This document shows positions 43,279 through 52,948 of a stretch of DNA of 64,000 bases, piece after piece; positions within the stretch are counted from its first letter, which is position 1; each line of letters opens with the position of its first letter. The position numbers and the translations under genes are program-made. The notes under the pieces were generated by a model, which was given only the letters and a program-made list of their open reading frames with translations, made no database searches and was not told where the DNA came from. This DNA is from Prevotellaceae bacterium (GTDB taxonomy: Bacteria > Bacteroidota > Bacteroidia > Bacteroidales > Bacteroidaceae), in the NCBI GenBank assembly GCA_021153165.1, contig JAGKTZ010000003.1:1-64000 (forward strand), read 5' to 3'.

Positions 43279-46170
43279 TTATTCAGCTTCGCCAATCACT
43301 CTCTTTTTGCCCAAAGTGCGGTATGCAATAGGAGCAGCAAGGAAGATTGAGCTCAAGGTACCGAATGTTACACCCAAGATCATTGCGAATGAGAATGAAC
43401 GGATGCTATCGCCACCCAAGAAGAAGATGCAGAGCAACACGAGGAGGGTAGTGAACGAAGTCATAATAGTACGAGTCAAAGTACTATTGATAGATTCGTT
43501 GAACACACGCTTAGTGTTGCGCTTAGGATAGAGACCCAAGTTTTCACGAATACGGTCGAATACTACCACCTTGTCATTAATTGAATAACCGATAGCAGTC
43601 AATACAGCCGCGATAAAGGTTTGGTCAACTTCCAATGAGAAGGGCACCCAACCCCAGCAGATACTGTACATACCGATAATAAGTACTGCGTCGATAGTCA
43701 AAGCAACTACACTACCAATTGAGAATGCTACGTTGCGGAAACGTACCAAAATGTAGAGGAAGATTGCTACGAGTGCAAAGAGCACACTGATGATAGCGCC
43801 CTTAACCATATCTGCTGCGACAGAAGAACCTACCTTTTGAGCAGATACGATAGAACCACCAGTCTTGTTTTGACGGTCTTTGAAGACATCGTATTCTGCT
43901 TTGATCAGACCAGCATCCTTCAATGCTTTGTGAACGAATTGGTCAACTTGGTCGTCGATATTTTCGTCTGTATCGTTGATGCGGTAGTTTGTAGTCAAGC
44001 GTACGCAACGGCTTTCTGCTGTTACGACAGGAATAGCGTTAACCGCAGCATCTGGATCCTTAGCATCTGCCTTCACAGCAGCTTGTACTGCAGCTTCTAC
44101 AGCTTCGGGCTTAGTATTCTTGTCTTCAAATTCGATGACATAGTTACGACCACCTGTAAAGTCGATACCCTTTGACAAACCACGGATACCCAAGAATGCA
44201 ACGCAGATAAGCATAAATACGCCAAATGCGATAACAGACTTCTTACCCTTTTCCATGAACTTCACCTTAGTATTAGCCAAGAAGTTGCGAGTCAAAGGAG
44301 TTGTGAAAGTCAACTTAGTCCACTTGTCTTTCTTGAGGAAGTGTTCGTATGCGATACGAGTCATCCATACTGCAGTAAAGAATGAAGCTGCGATACCGAT
44401 ACCGAGCGTCAATGCGAAACCACGGATAGGACCTGTACCGAAGTTGTAAAGAATAACAGCAGTGATGATTGATGTCAAGTTAGAATCGAAGATTGCAGAG
44501 AATGCGTTGCCGTAACCGTCAGCAAGTGCAGTCTTGATGTTCTTACCTGCCTTGAGCTCTTCCTTGATACGTTCGTAGATCAATACGTTAGCATCGACAG
44601 CCATACCCAAAGAAAGCACCATACCAGCAATACCACTCATAGTGAGCGCAGCCTGGAATGAAGTGAGTACGCCGAAAGTGAAGAAGAAGTTGAGCAAGAG
44701 TGCGCAGTTAGCCACCATACCTGGGATGATACCATAAGCCAAGCACATGAAGATCATCAAAAGCACGAGTGCAAAGATACAAGCTGTGAGACCTGCTATA
44801 ATAGATGCTTCACCCAAAGAAGGACCTACTGTTTCTTCTTGTACTACTGTCAGCTTCACGTCCATACGTCCACTGTTGAGCACGTTTGAAAGGTCGCGAG
44901 TATCATCGATTGTAAAGCTACCAGAGATTTGAGAATTACCACCAGCGATCTTTTCGTTGACGTTTGGTGCGCTATATACGTAACCGTCGAGAACGATTGC
45001 TACAGACTTGCCTACGTTTCTTTCTGTCAACTTAGCCCATTCAGCAGAAGCGCGGTTGGTCATTGTCATAGATACGACGGGCTTACTGCCTTCCATAAAG
45101 TCTGCCTTAGCAGTCTTGATAACGTCGCCTTCCATTGAAGGACCACCATTCTTAGCCTTGAGGGTATAGAGGGCGTAACCAAGAACGACATTTTCTACCT
45201 TGCCGTCTTTGTTTTTCATTGACTGAGTTTCTTCCTTCACGCTCCAAGCCAATACGAGGTCTGCGGGGAGAGAAGCCTTGTTAGCGTGGTAAGCTTGCAT
45301 GATAGCAGTAGTATCTTCCTTCGAACGAGTATATCCGACGATAGAACCGCCGCCAGGGATTTGCAAGTGACCGTTTACGACTTCTGCCAAGCCGCTCACT
45401 TCAGCTGCGCTGTAGGTTTCCCAGAATTGGAGGTTAGCACTACCTGTGAGGAGTTTACGTACGCGTTCGGGTTCCTTGATACCTGGCATTTCTACCATGA
45501 TTTGACCCATTTGTCCGCGACCCTTCAAGATTTGGATGTTTGGTTGTGCCACACCGAAGCGGTCGATACGTGTACGGATCACTTCGTTAGCGTTGCTTAC
45601 TGCTGATTCGATCTTAGCGAGCAAAGCTGTTTTCACCTGTGCATCGGTAGAGTTAGCCGAGATGCCGTCGAGGTTTGTACCGAAAGCACCACCCAGCTTA
45701 TCCTTGCCGTACAATTCTTGGTAGCGACTTACGAATACGTCGAGCACGTCGTCGCCATTTCTTTTTGCTACTGAGTCTGCGTAAGCGACTGCTTGACCTA
45801 CGTTAGCCTGTACGGTCTTGTCTGTGCCGGCTGTGCTTCTGAGCAAGTCGGGGATAGATACTTCGAGGATGACGTTCATACCACCCTTCAAGTCCAGACC
45901 GAGGCCAATTTGCAACTGTTGACATTCCTTCAAGGTCTTCCACATGTACACCTTTTCATTGCCCATTGAGTCAAGATAGGCAGTGCGGAAGTCGTTGAAT
46001 GCTCTGTCTTTTGCATTGTCATCAGCATATTTTCCGCCCTTGATCTTGGCTGCAGCATACGTGTCTGCGTTCTTTTCGTACTTGTTAGTTACGAATGAGA
46101 ACGAGAGGTAGAAGCAGCAAATCAGGGTAAGGAGCACTGCGATGACCTTAACAAATCCTTTGTTTTGCAT
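43279..46170 (-). CDS. secDF: Protein translocase subunit SecDF (fused)
   Basis: This inner-membrane accessory of the Sec translocon uses the proton gradient to pull proteins out, 963 residues. It is the fused form usual in Bacteroidetes. The SecD half opens with MQNKGFVKVIAVLLTLICCFYL, then LGLDLKGGMNVILEVSIPDLL, a periplasmic domain with NEVIRTRIDRFGVAQPNIQ, and TM helices with MAVDANVLIYERIKEELKAG. The SecF half starts near residue 640 and has GIDFTGGRNYVIEFE and NDKVVVFDRIRENL. All the conserved D1-D6 blocks seem present. A TATATTTG box lies at 46235-46228, but no good -33 box at the right distance. Confidence 0.96.
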   Translation of the reverse strand: MQNKGFVKVIAVLLTLICCFYLSFSFVTNKYEKNADTYAAAKIKGGKYADDNAKDRAFNDFRTAYLDSMGNEKVYMWKTLKECQQLQIGLGLDLKGGMNVILEVSIPDLLRSTAGTDKTVQANVGQAVAYADSVAKRNGDDVLDVFVSRYQELYGKDKLGGAFGTNLDGISANSTDAQVKTALLAKIESAVSNANEVIRTRIDRFGVAQPNIQILKGRGQMGQIMVEMPGIKEPERVRKLLTGSANLQFWETYSAAEVSGLAEVVNGHLQIPGGGSIVGYTRSKEDTTAIMQAYHANKASLPADLVLAWSVKEETQSMKNKDGKVENVVLGYALYTLKAKNGGPSMEGDVIKTAKADFMEGSKPVVSMTMTNRASAEWAKLTERNVGKSVAIVLDGYVYSAPNVNEKIAGGNSQISGSFTIDDTRDLSNVLNSGRMDVKLTVVQEETVGPSLGEASIIAGLTACIFALVLLMIFMCLAYGIIPGMVANCALLLNFFFTFGVLTSFQAALTMSGIAGMVLSLGMAVDANVLIYERIKEELKAGKNIKTALADGYGNAFSAIFDSNLTSIITAVILYNFGTGPIRGFALTLGIGIAASFFTAVWMTRIAYEHFLKKDKWTKLTFTTPLTRNFLANTKVKFMEKGKKSVIAFGVFMLICVAFLGIRGLSKGIDFTGGRNYVIEFEDKNTKPEAVEAAVQAAVKADAKDPDAAVNAIPVVTAESRCVRLTTNYRINDTDENIDDQVDQFVHKALKDAGLIKAEYDVFKDRQNKTGGSIVSAQKVGSSVAADMVKGAIISVLFALVAIFLYILVRFRNVAFSIGSVVALTIDAVLIIGMYSICWGWVPFSLEVDQTFIAAVLTAIGYSINDKVVVFDRIRENLGLYPKRNTKRVFNESINSTLTRTIMTSFTTLLVLLCIFFLGGDSIRSFSFAMILGVTFGTLSSIFLAAPIAYRTLGKKRVIGEAE

Positions 46171-46358
46171 GGTTTTTAATTGTGTTTTTATGTTAGTTAT
46201 TTTCTATTTTGCATACTTTTTGGCGTGCAAATATACTGATTTTTTTCAAACTAAGGGATTTATAATGTATTTAATTGTGGCAAAGTGTGAATTATCGTCA
46301 TTTTGTAGCAAATATTACGCGATTTTCTGTAAATATGGCACATATATATAATATTACG

Positions 46359-46389
46359 TGTGCGTGTGCAAAAAATATTTCTACCTTTG
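46359..46389 (+). promoter_or_regulatory. Promoter of lpxL-like gene, leaderless arrangement
   Basis: A weak GTGT -33 box and a strong TACCTTTG -7 box (46382-46389) end only 5 nt before the ATG at 46395. The transcript would begin at or within about 3 nt of the start codon. Confidence 0.6.
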
Positions 46390-46394
46390 CACGC

Positions 46395-47294
46395 ATGAAG
46401 ATACTGATTGCTTTACTCAAGGGGTTGTCGCATCTGCCATTGCGTCTGCTCTATGTGCTGTCCGACGTGCTGTTTGTGCTCGTCTACTACGTGGTGCGCT
46501 ATCGCCGCGGCGTGGTGCGCAGAAACATCGAGGCCTCGTTTCCCGAACGTACGATCGCGGAGCGCCGAGGCATTGAGCGCGATTTCTACCGCTTCTTCTG
46601 CGACTATATCGTGGAGACCATCAAACTGCTGACCATAAGCGAGGAGGAAATCAAGCGACGCATGATCATCGAGGGTATGCCGCGCTTGGAAGAGTCGCTC
46701 GAGAAGTGCCCATTTGCCTTTATCTACCTGGGCCACTATTGCAACTGGGAGTGGGTTTCCTCGATTCCCTTGTGGGGAAAGCACGGCCGCGTGCCCAGCG
46801 CCCAATTGTACCGTCCACTGAAGAACAAGGCGTTCGATCGCCTATTCCTGGACTTGCGCCAACGCTTTGGATCGAAGAGTATCTCGAAGTACGAGGCGCT
46901 GCGACAAATACTGAAGATGAAGGCCGAGGGCGTGCGCTCGATCGTAGGTTTTGTGTCGGACCAATCGCCCCTGCCCAACAGCATACACGAGTGGGCGGAG
47001 TTTTTGCACCAGGACACCCCAGTGTTCACAGGCACCGAACGCATTGCCAAGAAGGTGGGCGCGGCTATCTATATCGCCGACGTGCAGCGCGTACGTCGTG
47101 GCTACTATCACATGCACCTGCACTTGGTGACCGAGGAACCCGCGAAATATCCCGACTACGAACTGACGCAGCTCTATATGACCAAGTTGGAGCAAATGAT
47201 ACGTCGCCAACCGCACCTGTGGCTTTGGAGTCATAAGCGGTGGAAGCACACCCGCGAGAGTGTAGCACGAGAATTGGCTAAGCACAAGGCATAA
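46395..47294 (+). CDS. Lipid A biosynthesis acyltransferase (LpxL/HtrB family)
   Basis: This inner-membrane acyltransferase adds a secondary fatty acid to lipid A, 299 residues. A single N-terminal membrane anchor (LPLRLLYVLSDVLFVLVYYVV) is followed by the catalytic H(x4)E motif in YLGHYCNWEWVS near residue 113. The typical segment GFVSDQSPLPNS and the C-terminal HLWLWSHKRWKH also appear. The 40-codon extension upstream of 46395 is rejected because it overlaps the promoter. It is divergent from secDF and is followed by a strong terminator. Confidence 0.92.
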   Translation: MKILIALLKGLSHLPLRLLYVLSDVLFVLVYYVVRYRRGVVRRNIEASFPERTIAERRGIERDFYRFFCDYIVETIKLLTISEEEIKRRMIIEGMPRLEESLEKCPFAFIYLGHYCNWEWVSSIPLWGKHGRVPSAQLYRPLKNKAFDRLFLDLRQRFGSKSISKYEALRQILKMKAEGVRSIVGFVSDQSPLPNSIHEWAEFLHQDTPVFTGTERIAKKVGAAIYIADVQRVRRGYYHMHLHLVTEEPAKYPDYELTQLYMTKLEQMIRRQPHLWLWSHKRWKHTRESVARELAKHKA

Positions 47295-47299
47295 ATCGA

Positions 47300-47325
47300 G
47301 AGGAGCAGGCGCTCCTCTTTTTTTG
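47300..47325 (+). terminator. Terminator after the lpxL-like gene
   Basis: GAGGAGC (47300-47306) pairs with GCTCCTC (47311-47317), followed by seven T. Confidence 0.9.
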
Positions 47326-47350
47326 TCTTAATGGTTGCTGAGAGTAAACA

Positions 47351-47723
47351 AAAAAATGCGAAAAATTTTGACAAACGCTGTTGATGAAATAGAAGATATT
47401 GCTTCGGCAAGATTAGACCTTTTGAGAAAAAGCCAAGGCTTCGTTGAAAAAAAGTCTGATATTTTTTCAACGAGACGGCGCGAAATTTCAACGAAGTCTT
47501 ATTTTTTTCAATTTTTGTCACCCACTTTCTATCACGTTTAATCTGTCTTTTTTGCAGAAATATTTCACAAAGCCTTAGCTTTTTCTTCTCCACCCATGAT
47601 TTTAGCCCATTTTTTATCGGTTTTAACCACTCCTATTTCTTGCAGAGCCAAACCACCAGCGAGGTGAATGATTTTAAGCGATCTACGATGCTCTAAAATG
47701 CGAAAAATTTTGACAGCACACGC
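47351..47723 (-). repeat. Full-length interspersed element, copy 3
   Basis: On the minus strand GTCAAAATTTTTCGCATTTT is present at both ends (from 47714 and 47371). The core AACGAGACGGCGCGAAATTT is at 47469-47488 on the plus strand. The minus-strand segments AATCATTCACCTCG, AAGACTTCGTTG and TCTTCTATTTCATCAA match the copy at 28835-29194. It lies in the convergent gap between the lpxL-like gene and sbcC. Confidence 0.75.
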
Positions 47724-47754
47724 TGTATCTATCATCCCCGCGGCAGGATTTTTA

Positions 47755-47837
47755 ACACAAAAAATGAACTGCCCCACTTTTTTGAGGGCAGTTCACTGCA
47801 TTATCTCCAAGATACTATATTTTTAGCGAAAAACCAA
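47755..47837 (-). ncRNA. Promoter-hairpin unit 4
   Basis: On the minus strand TTGG (47837-47834), a 19-nt spacer and TATCTTGG (47814-47807) are followed by a 10-bp hairpin TGAACTGCCC/GGGCAGTTCA (47795-47786 with 47774-47765) and a U tract. The boxes are weaker than in the other three units, but the TATCTTGGAGATAA context matches TATCTTTGTGATAA of the unit at 62905. It could also end sbcC transcripts. Confidence 0.5.
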
Positions 47838-47899
47838 TCGTGTGGGGCAGCCGCTGATGACTGGTTTCACGGCAATACAGGATTTCGGCGCGCCCTGTA

Positions 47900-50800
47900 T
47901 CATCTCACCTCTACACGACTTTTGCCCCCGGTGGGCAACTTGACGACGCGTATTTGTGGGTGGATCTGTTCGCGTATTTGCAGGGTGTGACTGACAACGC
48001 CCACCTTGCGCCCCTGAGTCGTCTCAAGGCGAGACAAGGCGTCCATGACCAATTGCAACGAGGCTTGATCCAAATTGCCAAAACCCTCGTCGATAAACAA
48101 ACTGCCGATAGAGATTTGTCCGCTGGACAAGGATGCTAATCCCAAAGCCAGGGCCAAACTTGCCACAAACGTCTCGCCACCCGAGAGAGACTGGATGTGT
48201 CGCTCCTCGTCAAACATGTCGTGGTCGATGACCGTGAGGGTGAGCGTGCCAGGCTGGGTACGCAATTCGTAGCGCGGCGAGAGTTGTCGCAGATGGCAGT
48301 TGGCTTGTTCGACCAAGAAGTCGAATGTGTAGCTTTGTGCCAACTCGCGGAACTTTTTGCCATCGTGGCTGCCGAATATTGTGCATAGACTTGCCCAATG
48401 TTCGTAGTCTTTACGCAAATGGGTCGTGTCTGCCATCAACTGTTCGGCATCCCTTATGCAATTGTGGTGCTTGTCGAGCATGATGCGAAGGGCAGAGAGC
48501 GTTTCGCCTTGACGTTCGATTTCCTGCTTGACATTATTCAGTTCGGTGGTCAAATACGCTTGACTGGCTTCCTCTTCACGCTTCGGGCGATAGTTCTTGG
48601 TTTGCAATTCTATCAGTGCCCTTTGCGCAGCATCAAGTTGCAATTTGGCCAAGTGTAGCGCATTTTTCTTCTCTTCGAGGTCTGCTCTGAGCGCTTTCCA
48701 ATCCGTGCGGTCCGAGAATATTTCGTCCAGTTCCACTAATTGCATTGGTGAATTGTCGCGGTTGAATCGCAATAGCCACATGTCCAGTTCGCACTGATTG
48801 GCACTGAGCTGATTTTGCTTAAGCTGGCGCTCCTCGGCAGCGCGCAATTGTTGTCCACGGAGTTGATTGATTTCGCTTTCGGCAGCCTCGTGCGCCTTTT
48901 GTTGAGTTTCTGCAGCGTTGCGCGCTTCGTCGACATGGCGTTGCAAGAATTCTTCTTCTTGTTCGGGAGTCCTACCCTCAAACAAGCGTTGTACTTCTGT
49001 CCGTTTATGCGTCAATTCTTCCTGGGCGGCTTTATAGCTATCTTCATTTCTTCGATGAGCGCGATCCGCTTCTTCATAGCTGGCGATGGCCGCCTTCTCT
49101 TCCTCGATGAGTCTGGCTTCGCCGACTTGTGTCTTCTCTAAGTCTCGGCAGGTTTGTGCCCAGTCTTGCTGGAGCTGTACCAATTGCATCTTGAAGGCAT
49201 CAGGGCTATCTTTCCATTGGTCGAACCATCCTGTGACGGTGATGAGCGCCTCCAGGTCTCTGTAGAACCCTTGGCAAGTGCGGTCGGATATATAAAGCGT
49301 CTGCTGCACTTCGTCGAGCGATGTGGTCACGACTTGTTGTTCCGTCTTCAGGGTTTGCCATTGATTGCGTTCGACATCCATCTGCTGCAACAGGGCATCT
49401 ATGTCCTTGTTCAGATAATTGATGGCTTGCTGGTGGTAGTTGTAGGTTTTGAGTTCTTCCTCTGCCTCTTCGGCTGCTTTTTTCGCATTATCCGCGTGCA
49501 TCTCGATCATCAATTGACGAGCGTTTCTGTTGATAGTAGGCGTACACTCGTCGAATACAGGATCCAGGTCGGCACAAGTGCTCCATTCAGCCACGTAGGT
49601 GTCTTGTTGCTGCTGCAATGCGACGAGTGCATTCTTCTCGGCCTTGAGGCGTCCAGCATTTTCAGCATATCGTGTGCGCGTATCGTCCAAGCATTTTGTC
49701 TTGGCTTCTAAGTCTTGTTGCGCTTCCTTGTATTCCTCGTCCAGTTTGTTGAGCAATTCGCCCAATTCACGCTCGGTTTCGCTATGGTAGGGATGGTGTG
49801 TCGCACCACAAACGGGGCAGGCACTTCCCTCCTTGAGCTGTTTGCGCAATTGCACGATATTTTGACTTTGGCTCAAAGTGAGTGCCACATTGAGGCGTTG
49901 GCAGACATCTGCTACCACATCCCTTCCCTTCTCCAGTTCGGCAATTGTGTCGGCCAATTGGTTTTGTTCGGCCGTGCTACGACTGATTTCTGCCTGCTTC
50001 TCACTGATTTGTTCATAGCCTGCAGCAATGCGGCGCCACAGCGCAGCAGCTCGCTCGAGTCGTACGAGTCGGTTTTTATTGTCGGTGAGTCTGCGCTGTA
50101 TATATTCACTATTTATACCATTGTTGGCACCTTGATGGACACTCAATTCGGTGCGTAGTCCTTCCAGTTGATTCTTGTGCTCCTGCTGAGTAGTCTCTAA
50201 CTTTTGAGTAGCTTCTGCTAATTTAGTGGCTTGCGTCTGTAAGTCCTCGGCCTTCTGGTGTAGTTCGGAGTTACGGCGCAATTCTGACTGGTAAAGACCT
50301 AATTTATCCTTTACCAAATCGAATTTGTCAAACATTTGCTTGTGTACGATCAACTCCTGCTTGTGCAACTGCAAATCCTCTACTTTTGATTGCGTGCTCT
50401 TGAGTTCTTCGCTCTTGCTTTCCAGTTGTGACCTCCTGCCCCTTACTACAGAATTTGTTTCAATTAATTCTTCTTCTAATTTGTGCAGTTGAGCTTCGCC
50501 CTCCTTGATTTGTCCCATCAACGAGTGACCATGATTGATTGCAGGGCGGCGCTGCGCCAAATTGGTTTCGGCTTGATGCAAACTTTCTCTGGCAATCCTT
50601 AACTCTGTAGCAACAGCTTCGGCACGGTTTTTGCTGGATGTAATATTGTGGGCGATTTCTGCTTCGCGTGATTTAAGCGCTTCAATATCGGCACGGCATG
50701 TAGTGATAGATTGGTAGATGGGTTGGATATCCAGCACACTATCGTAGCGCTCTATACGGCGTTGGTCTGGGCTTGCTGCAACATTTGCCTTGTGCGCTTC

Positions 50801-51655
50801 GTGATGTGCAATTTCGCATTGCTTCACCCTCTCCTCTGCTGCGGCATTTTGCTCTACCCACTTGAGCTGTTGTTGCAAGAGTTCAACGCAATCTTTATTG
50901 CGTTCAATCGCAGTTTGCAAGAGTTCGCTTTGGTGCATTTTCTCCTCAACATCTTCTGGTTTCAATTTGTCTCGGAGGATACCCATCACTTGATTATCTA
51001 TCGCTTCTGTTTCCTTTTTGGCAGCACTGGTAAGGTTGAATATCTTTTGCGAGATAGCGCCATAAATTTCGGTACCTGTCAATTTTTCCAGCAGCATAGA
51101 TTTGTCCTCGCGTTTGGCTTTGAGAAAATTTGCGAAACTATTTTGAGCCAGCATCACTGTGCGCGAGAATTGTGTATAATCCAAACCAATGATTTCCTCA
51201 ATGCGTTTTGGAATATCTCGTTCGTCAATTTGTTCCCTTTTTGGTGCAATGCAACGCAAAGTACGGCTTGCTTTATCCAAAGTACCAGTTCGTTTTTTGC
51301 GCAAATACCAGCCTGCTTCATAGCGCTTACCATCTACTGTCGAGAACTCGACAATGGCGTGCCCCTCCTTTTTGCCACGGCGCAACATATTGCGCGGATC
51401 GCTGGCTTGCAGACGCATATCCTCGTCTTCAATCATTTGTAGTTTGGCAGACTCTACCTTTTGTGCACCATCAAATCGCGGTGCTTTACCATATAGGGCC
51501 AAGCAGATCGCATCAAGTAGCGTAGATTTACCCGATCCTGTGTCGCCGGTAATAGCAAAGAGGCCCGAAGAACGGAGTGGTTCTTGAGAGAAATCTATCG
51601 TTTGCTCGTCTTCTAACGAGTTGAGATTGTATATCGTGATTTTGTCTATTTTCAT
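47900..51655 (-). CDS. sbcC: Exonuclease subunit SbcC (Rad50-like)
   Basis: This large SMC-like ATPase, with SbcD, cuts hairpins and processes double-strand ends, 1251 residues. Walker A GDTGSGKSTLLDAICLALYG is near residue 38. Two long coiled coils flank a zinc hook CPVCG near residue 613. The ABC signature LSGGETFVASLALALGLA is near residue 1157, followed by Walker B SLFIDEGFGNLD. The start MKIDKITIYNLNSLEDE (51655) is preferred to an upstream frame extension that would overlap sbcD. It begins 10 nt after the sbcD stop, so the two are translated from one transcript. Confidence 0.95.
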   Translation of the reverse strand: MKIDKITIYNLNSLEDEQTIDFSQEPLRSSGLFAITGDTGSGKSTLLDAICLALYGKAPRFDGAQKVESAKLQMIEDEDMRLQASDPRNMLRRGKKEGHAIVEFSTVDGKRYEAGWYLRKKRTGTLDKASRTLRCIAPKREQIDERDIPKRIEEIIGLDYTQFSRTVMLAQNSFANFLKAKREDKSMLLEKLTGTEIYGAISQKIFNLTSAAKKETEAIDNQVMGILRDKLKPEDVEEKMHQSELLQTAIERNKDCVELLQQQLKWVEQNAAAEERVKQCEIAHHEAHKANVAASPDQRRIERYDSVLDIQPIYQSITTCRADIEALKSREAEIAHNITSSKNRAEAVATELRIARESLHQAETNLAQRRPAINHGHSLMGQIKEGEAQLHKLEEELIETNSVVRGRRSQLESKSEELKSTQSKVEDLQLHKQELIVHKQMFDKFDLVKDKLGLYQSELRRNSELHQKAEDLQTQATKLAEATQKLETTQQEHKNQLEGLRTELSVHQGANNGINSEYIQRRLTDNKNRLVRLERAAALWRRIAAGYEQISEKQAEISRSTAEQNQLADTIAELEKGRDVVADVCQRLNVALTLSQSQNIVQLRKQLKEGSACPVCGATHHPYHSETERELGELLNKLDEEYKEAQQDLEAKTKCLDDTRTRYAENAGRLKAEKNALVALQQQQDTYVAEWSTCADLDPVFDECTPTINRNARQLMIEMHADNAKKAAEEAEEELKTYNYHQQAINYLNKDIDALLQQMDVERNQWQTLKTEQQVVTTSLDEVQQTLYISDRTCQGFYRDLEALITVTGWFDQWKDSPDAFKMQLVQLQQDWAQTCRDLEKTQVGEARLIEEEKAAIASYEEADRAHRRNEDSYKAAQEELTHKRTEVQRLFEGRTPEQEEEFLQRHVDEARNAAETQQKAHEAAESEINQLRGQQLRAAEERQLKQNQLSANQCELDMWLLRFNRDNSPMQLVELDEIFSDRTDWKALRADLEEKKNALHLAKLQLDAAQRALIELQTKNYRPKREEEASQAYLTTELNNVKQEIERQGETLSALRIMLDKHHNCIRDAEQLMADTTHLRKDYEHWASLCTIFGSHDGKKFRELAQSYTFDFLVEQANCHLRQLSPRYELRTQPGTLTLTVIDHDMFDEERHIQSLSGGETFVASLALALGLASLSSGQISIGSLFIDEGFGNLDQASLQLVMDALSRLETTQGRKVGVVSHTLQIREQIHPQIRVVKLPTGGKSRVEVR

Positions 51656-51665
51656 ACGGGATAAA

Positions 51666-52913
51666 TCATTGGAGTGATTCTGAAAGACTATATTCTTCGG
51701 CAATGAGTAAACGCTGCTTCAATTCGTCGGGCAGAGGAGAATTGTACTTATCTTGATAAATTAAGTCTGCCATTTCTATGGGCGTAAGGGTTTGTAGCGT
51801 ATTGGAGGTTTTGTGTGCTGTCGTTGCTGTGTGGTCTTGTTGATACACTCTGACTACACGACAGAAATATACAGCCTTGTCTTCAAGCGATGTAGTGATT
51901 TGATGCAGCAATGTAGGTTCTGGCTGTTTTTCCTCCACCTTTAGTTCTAAATAAGGCCAAGTTACTCCCTCGTCGTTCCTTCCCTTTTTTGGCAGTTTCT
52001 CTATCATTCTTAAAATATCCAAAGGTGTGGCGCTACCATGCGGAGGCAGTGTGGTCAATTGACGTAATGGCGTATAAGGTATCCGTTGGGTATTCACCTT
52101 TTCCTCGTTGTCAATTTCAATTAATGTAACACCATGCTGGTAGTGGCTTTCACTAAATGACAGAGGGATGGGACTGCCTGCATACTGCATCTCGCCTGCT
52201 GCAGAATTTATGCTTTGTGCTTTGTGCAAGTGTCCTAATGCGGTGTAGCATACGCTGGGGTCTATCACATTTGCCGCGATGCAGTCTTGTCCGCCTACGA
52301 CTAATCGTTCGCTATGTTCGTTTTCACTGATTTCTGCCCCTGCTGCATAGAAGTGCGCTACAGCAATAATAGGCAAGCCCCTGAGATTACTCTTTTTCAC
52401 CTTATATAATAGTTTGTCAAAGAGGTCGCGCATCCCTTCGCCGTTGTTCATCCCCATGGGATAGTCTGATGGTCGCAAGTAGGGTACGGCCAAGCACACC
52501 GCTTGGGCATCTGTTGTGCTGCGATGACTTAGTGGAATAATCAGTCGGTCGAAGTCTACTTCGCCTGTTTCGGTATTTCGTGGCAAAGTGCCTCGTACGT
52601 GAATGTTGTGACGTTTGAGTAGTTGCGCTGGTGCATCTATACGACCCGCCGAGTCATGATTGCCGGCGATGGCTACGATCTGCATCCCCATCACTGCTTC
52701 TGAAGCGTCGATAAGGAAGTTGTAGAACATCTCCTCTGCTGCTGCCGAGGGATTGGGACTATCAAAGATGTCACCGGCTATGACCAAGACGTCGGGGCAT
52801 TCTTCCTTGAGAGTATCACGCAACCAAGCGAGGAAATGACGATGTTCGCCGATGCGATTATGACCATGGAATACATTGCCAAGGTGCCAGTCTGCTGTAT
52901 GTAGTATTTTCAT
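51666..52913 (-). CDS. sbcD: Exonuclease subunit SbcD (Mre11-like nuclease)
   Basis: This metal-dependent nuclease partner of SbcC has 415 residues. The phosphoesterase motifs are in order: MKILHTADWHLGNVFHGH (motif I), VLVIAGDIFDSPNPS (II), IVAIAGNHDSAGRID (III) and later VAHFYAAG and YTALGHLHKAQ (IV, V). A C-terminal domain binding the SbcC coiled-coil base follows. It lies 35 nt after ispG and 10 nt before sbcC. Confidence 0.95.
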   Translation of the reverse strand: MKILHTADWHLGNVFHGHNRIGEHRHFLAWLRDTLKEECPDVLVIAGDIFDSPNPSAAAEEMFYNFLIDASEAVMGMQIVAIAGNHDSAGRIDAPAQLLKRHNIHVRGTLPRNTETGEVDFDRLIIPLSHRSTTDAQAVCLAVPYLRPSDYPMGMNNGEGMRDLFDKLLYKVKKSNLRGLPIIAVAHFYAAGAEISENEHSERLVVGGQDCIAANVIDPSVCYTALGHLHKAQSINSAAGEMQYAGSPIPLSFSESHYQHGVTLIEIDNEEKVNTQRIPYTPLRQLTTLPPHGSATPLDILRMIEKLPKKGRNDEGVTWPYLELKVEEKQPEPTLLHQITTSLEDKAVYFCRVVRVYQQDHTATTAHKTSNTLQTLTPIEMADLIYQDKYNSPLPDELKQRLLIAEEYSLSESLQ

Positions 52914-52948
52914 CAGTTGTTTTGGATATTATCTATTATTGAGTAGGT

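Noticed and set aside
47565..47777. A 70-codon minus-strand frame in the 47.6 kb gap
   Set aside because: It overlaps the left end of a full-length repeat copy; the shared text VKIFRI comes from the repeat's direct-repeat sequence rather than a conserved gene.
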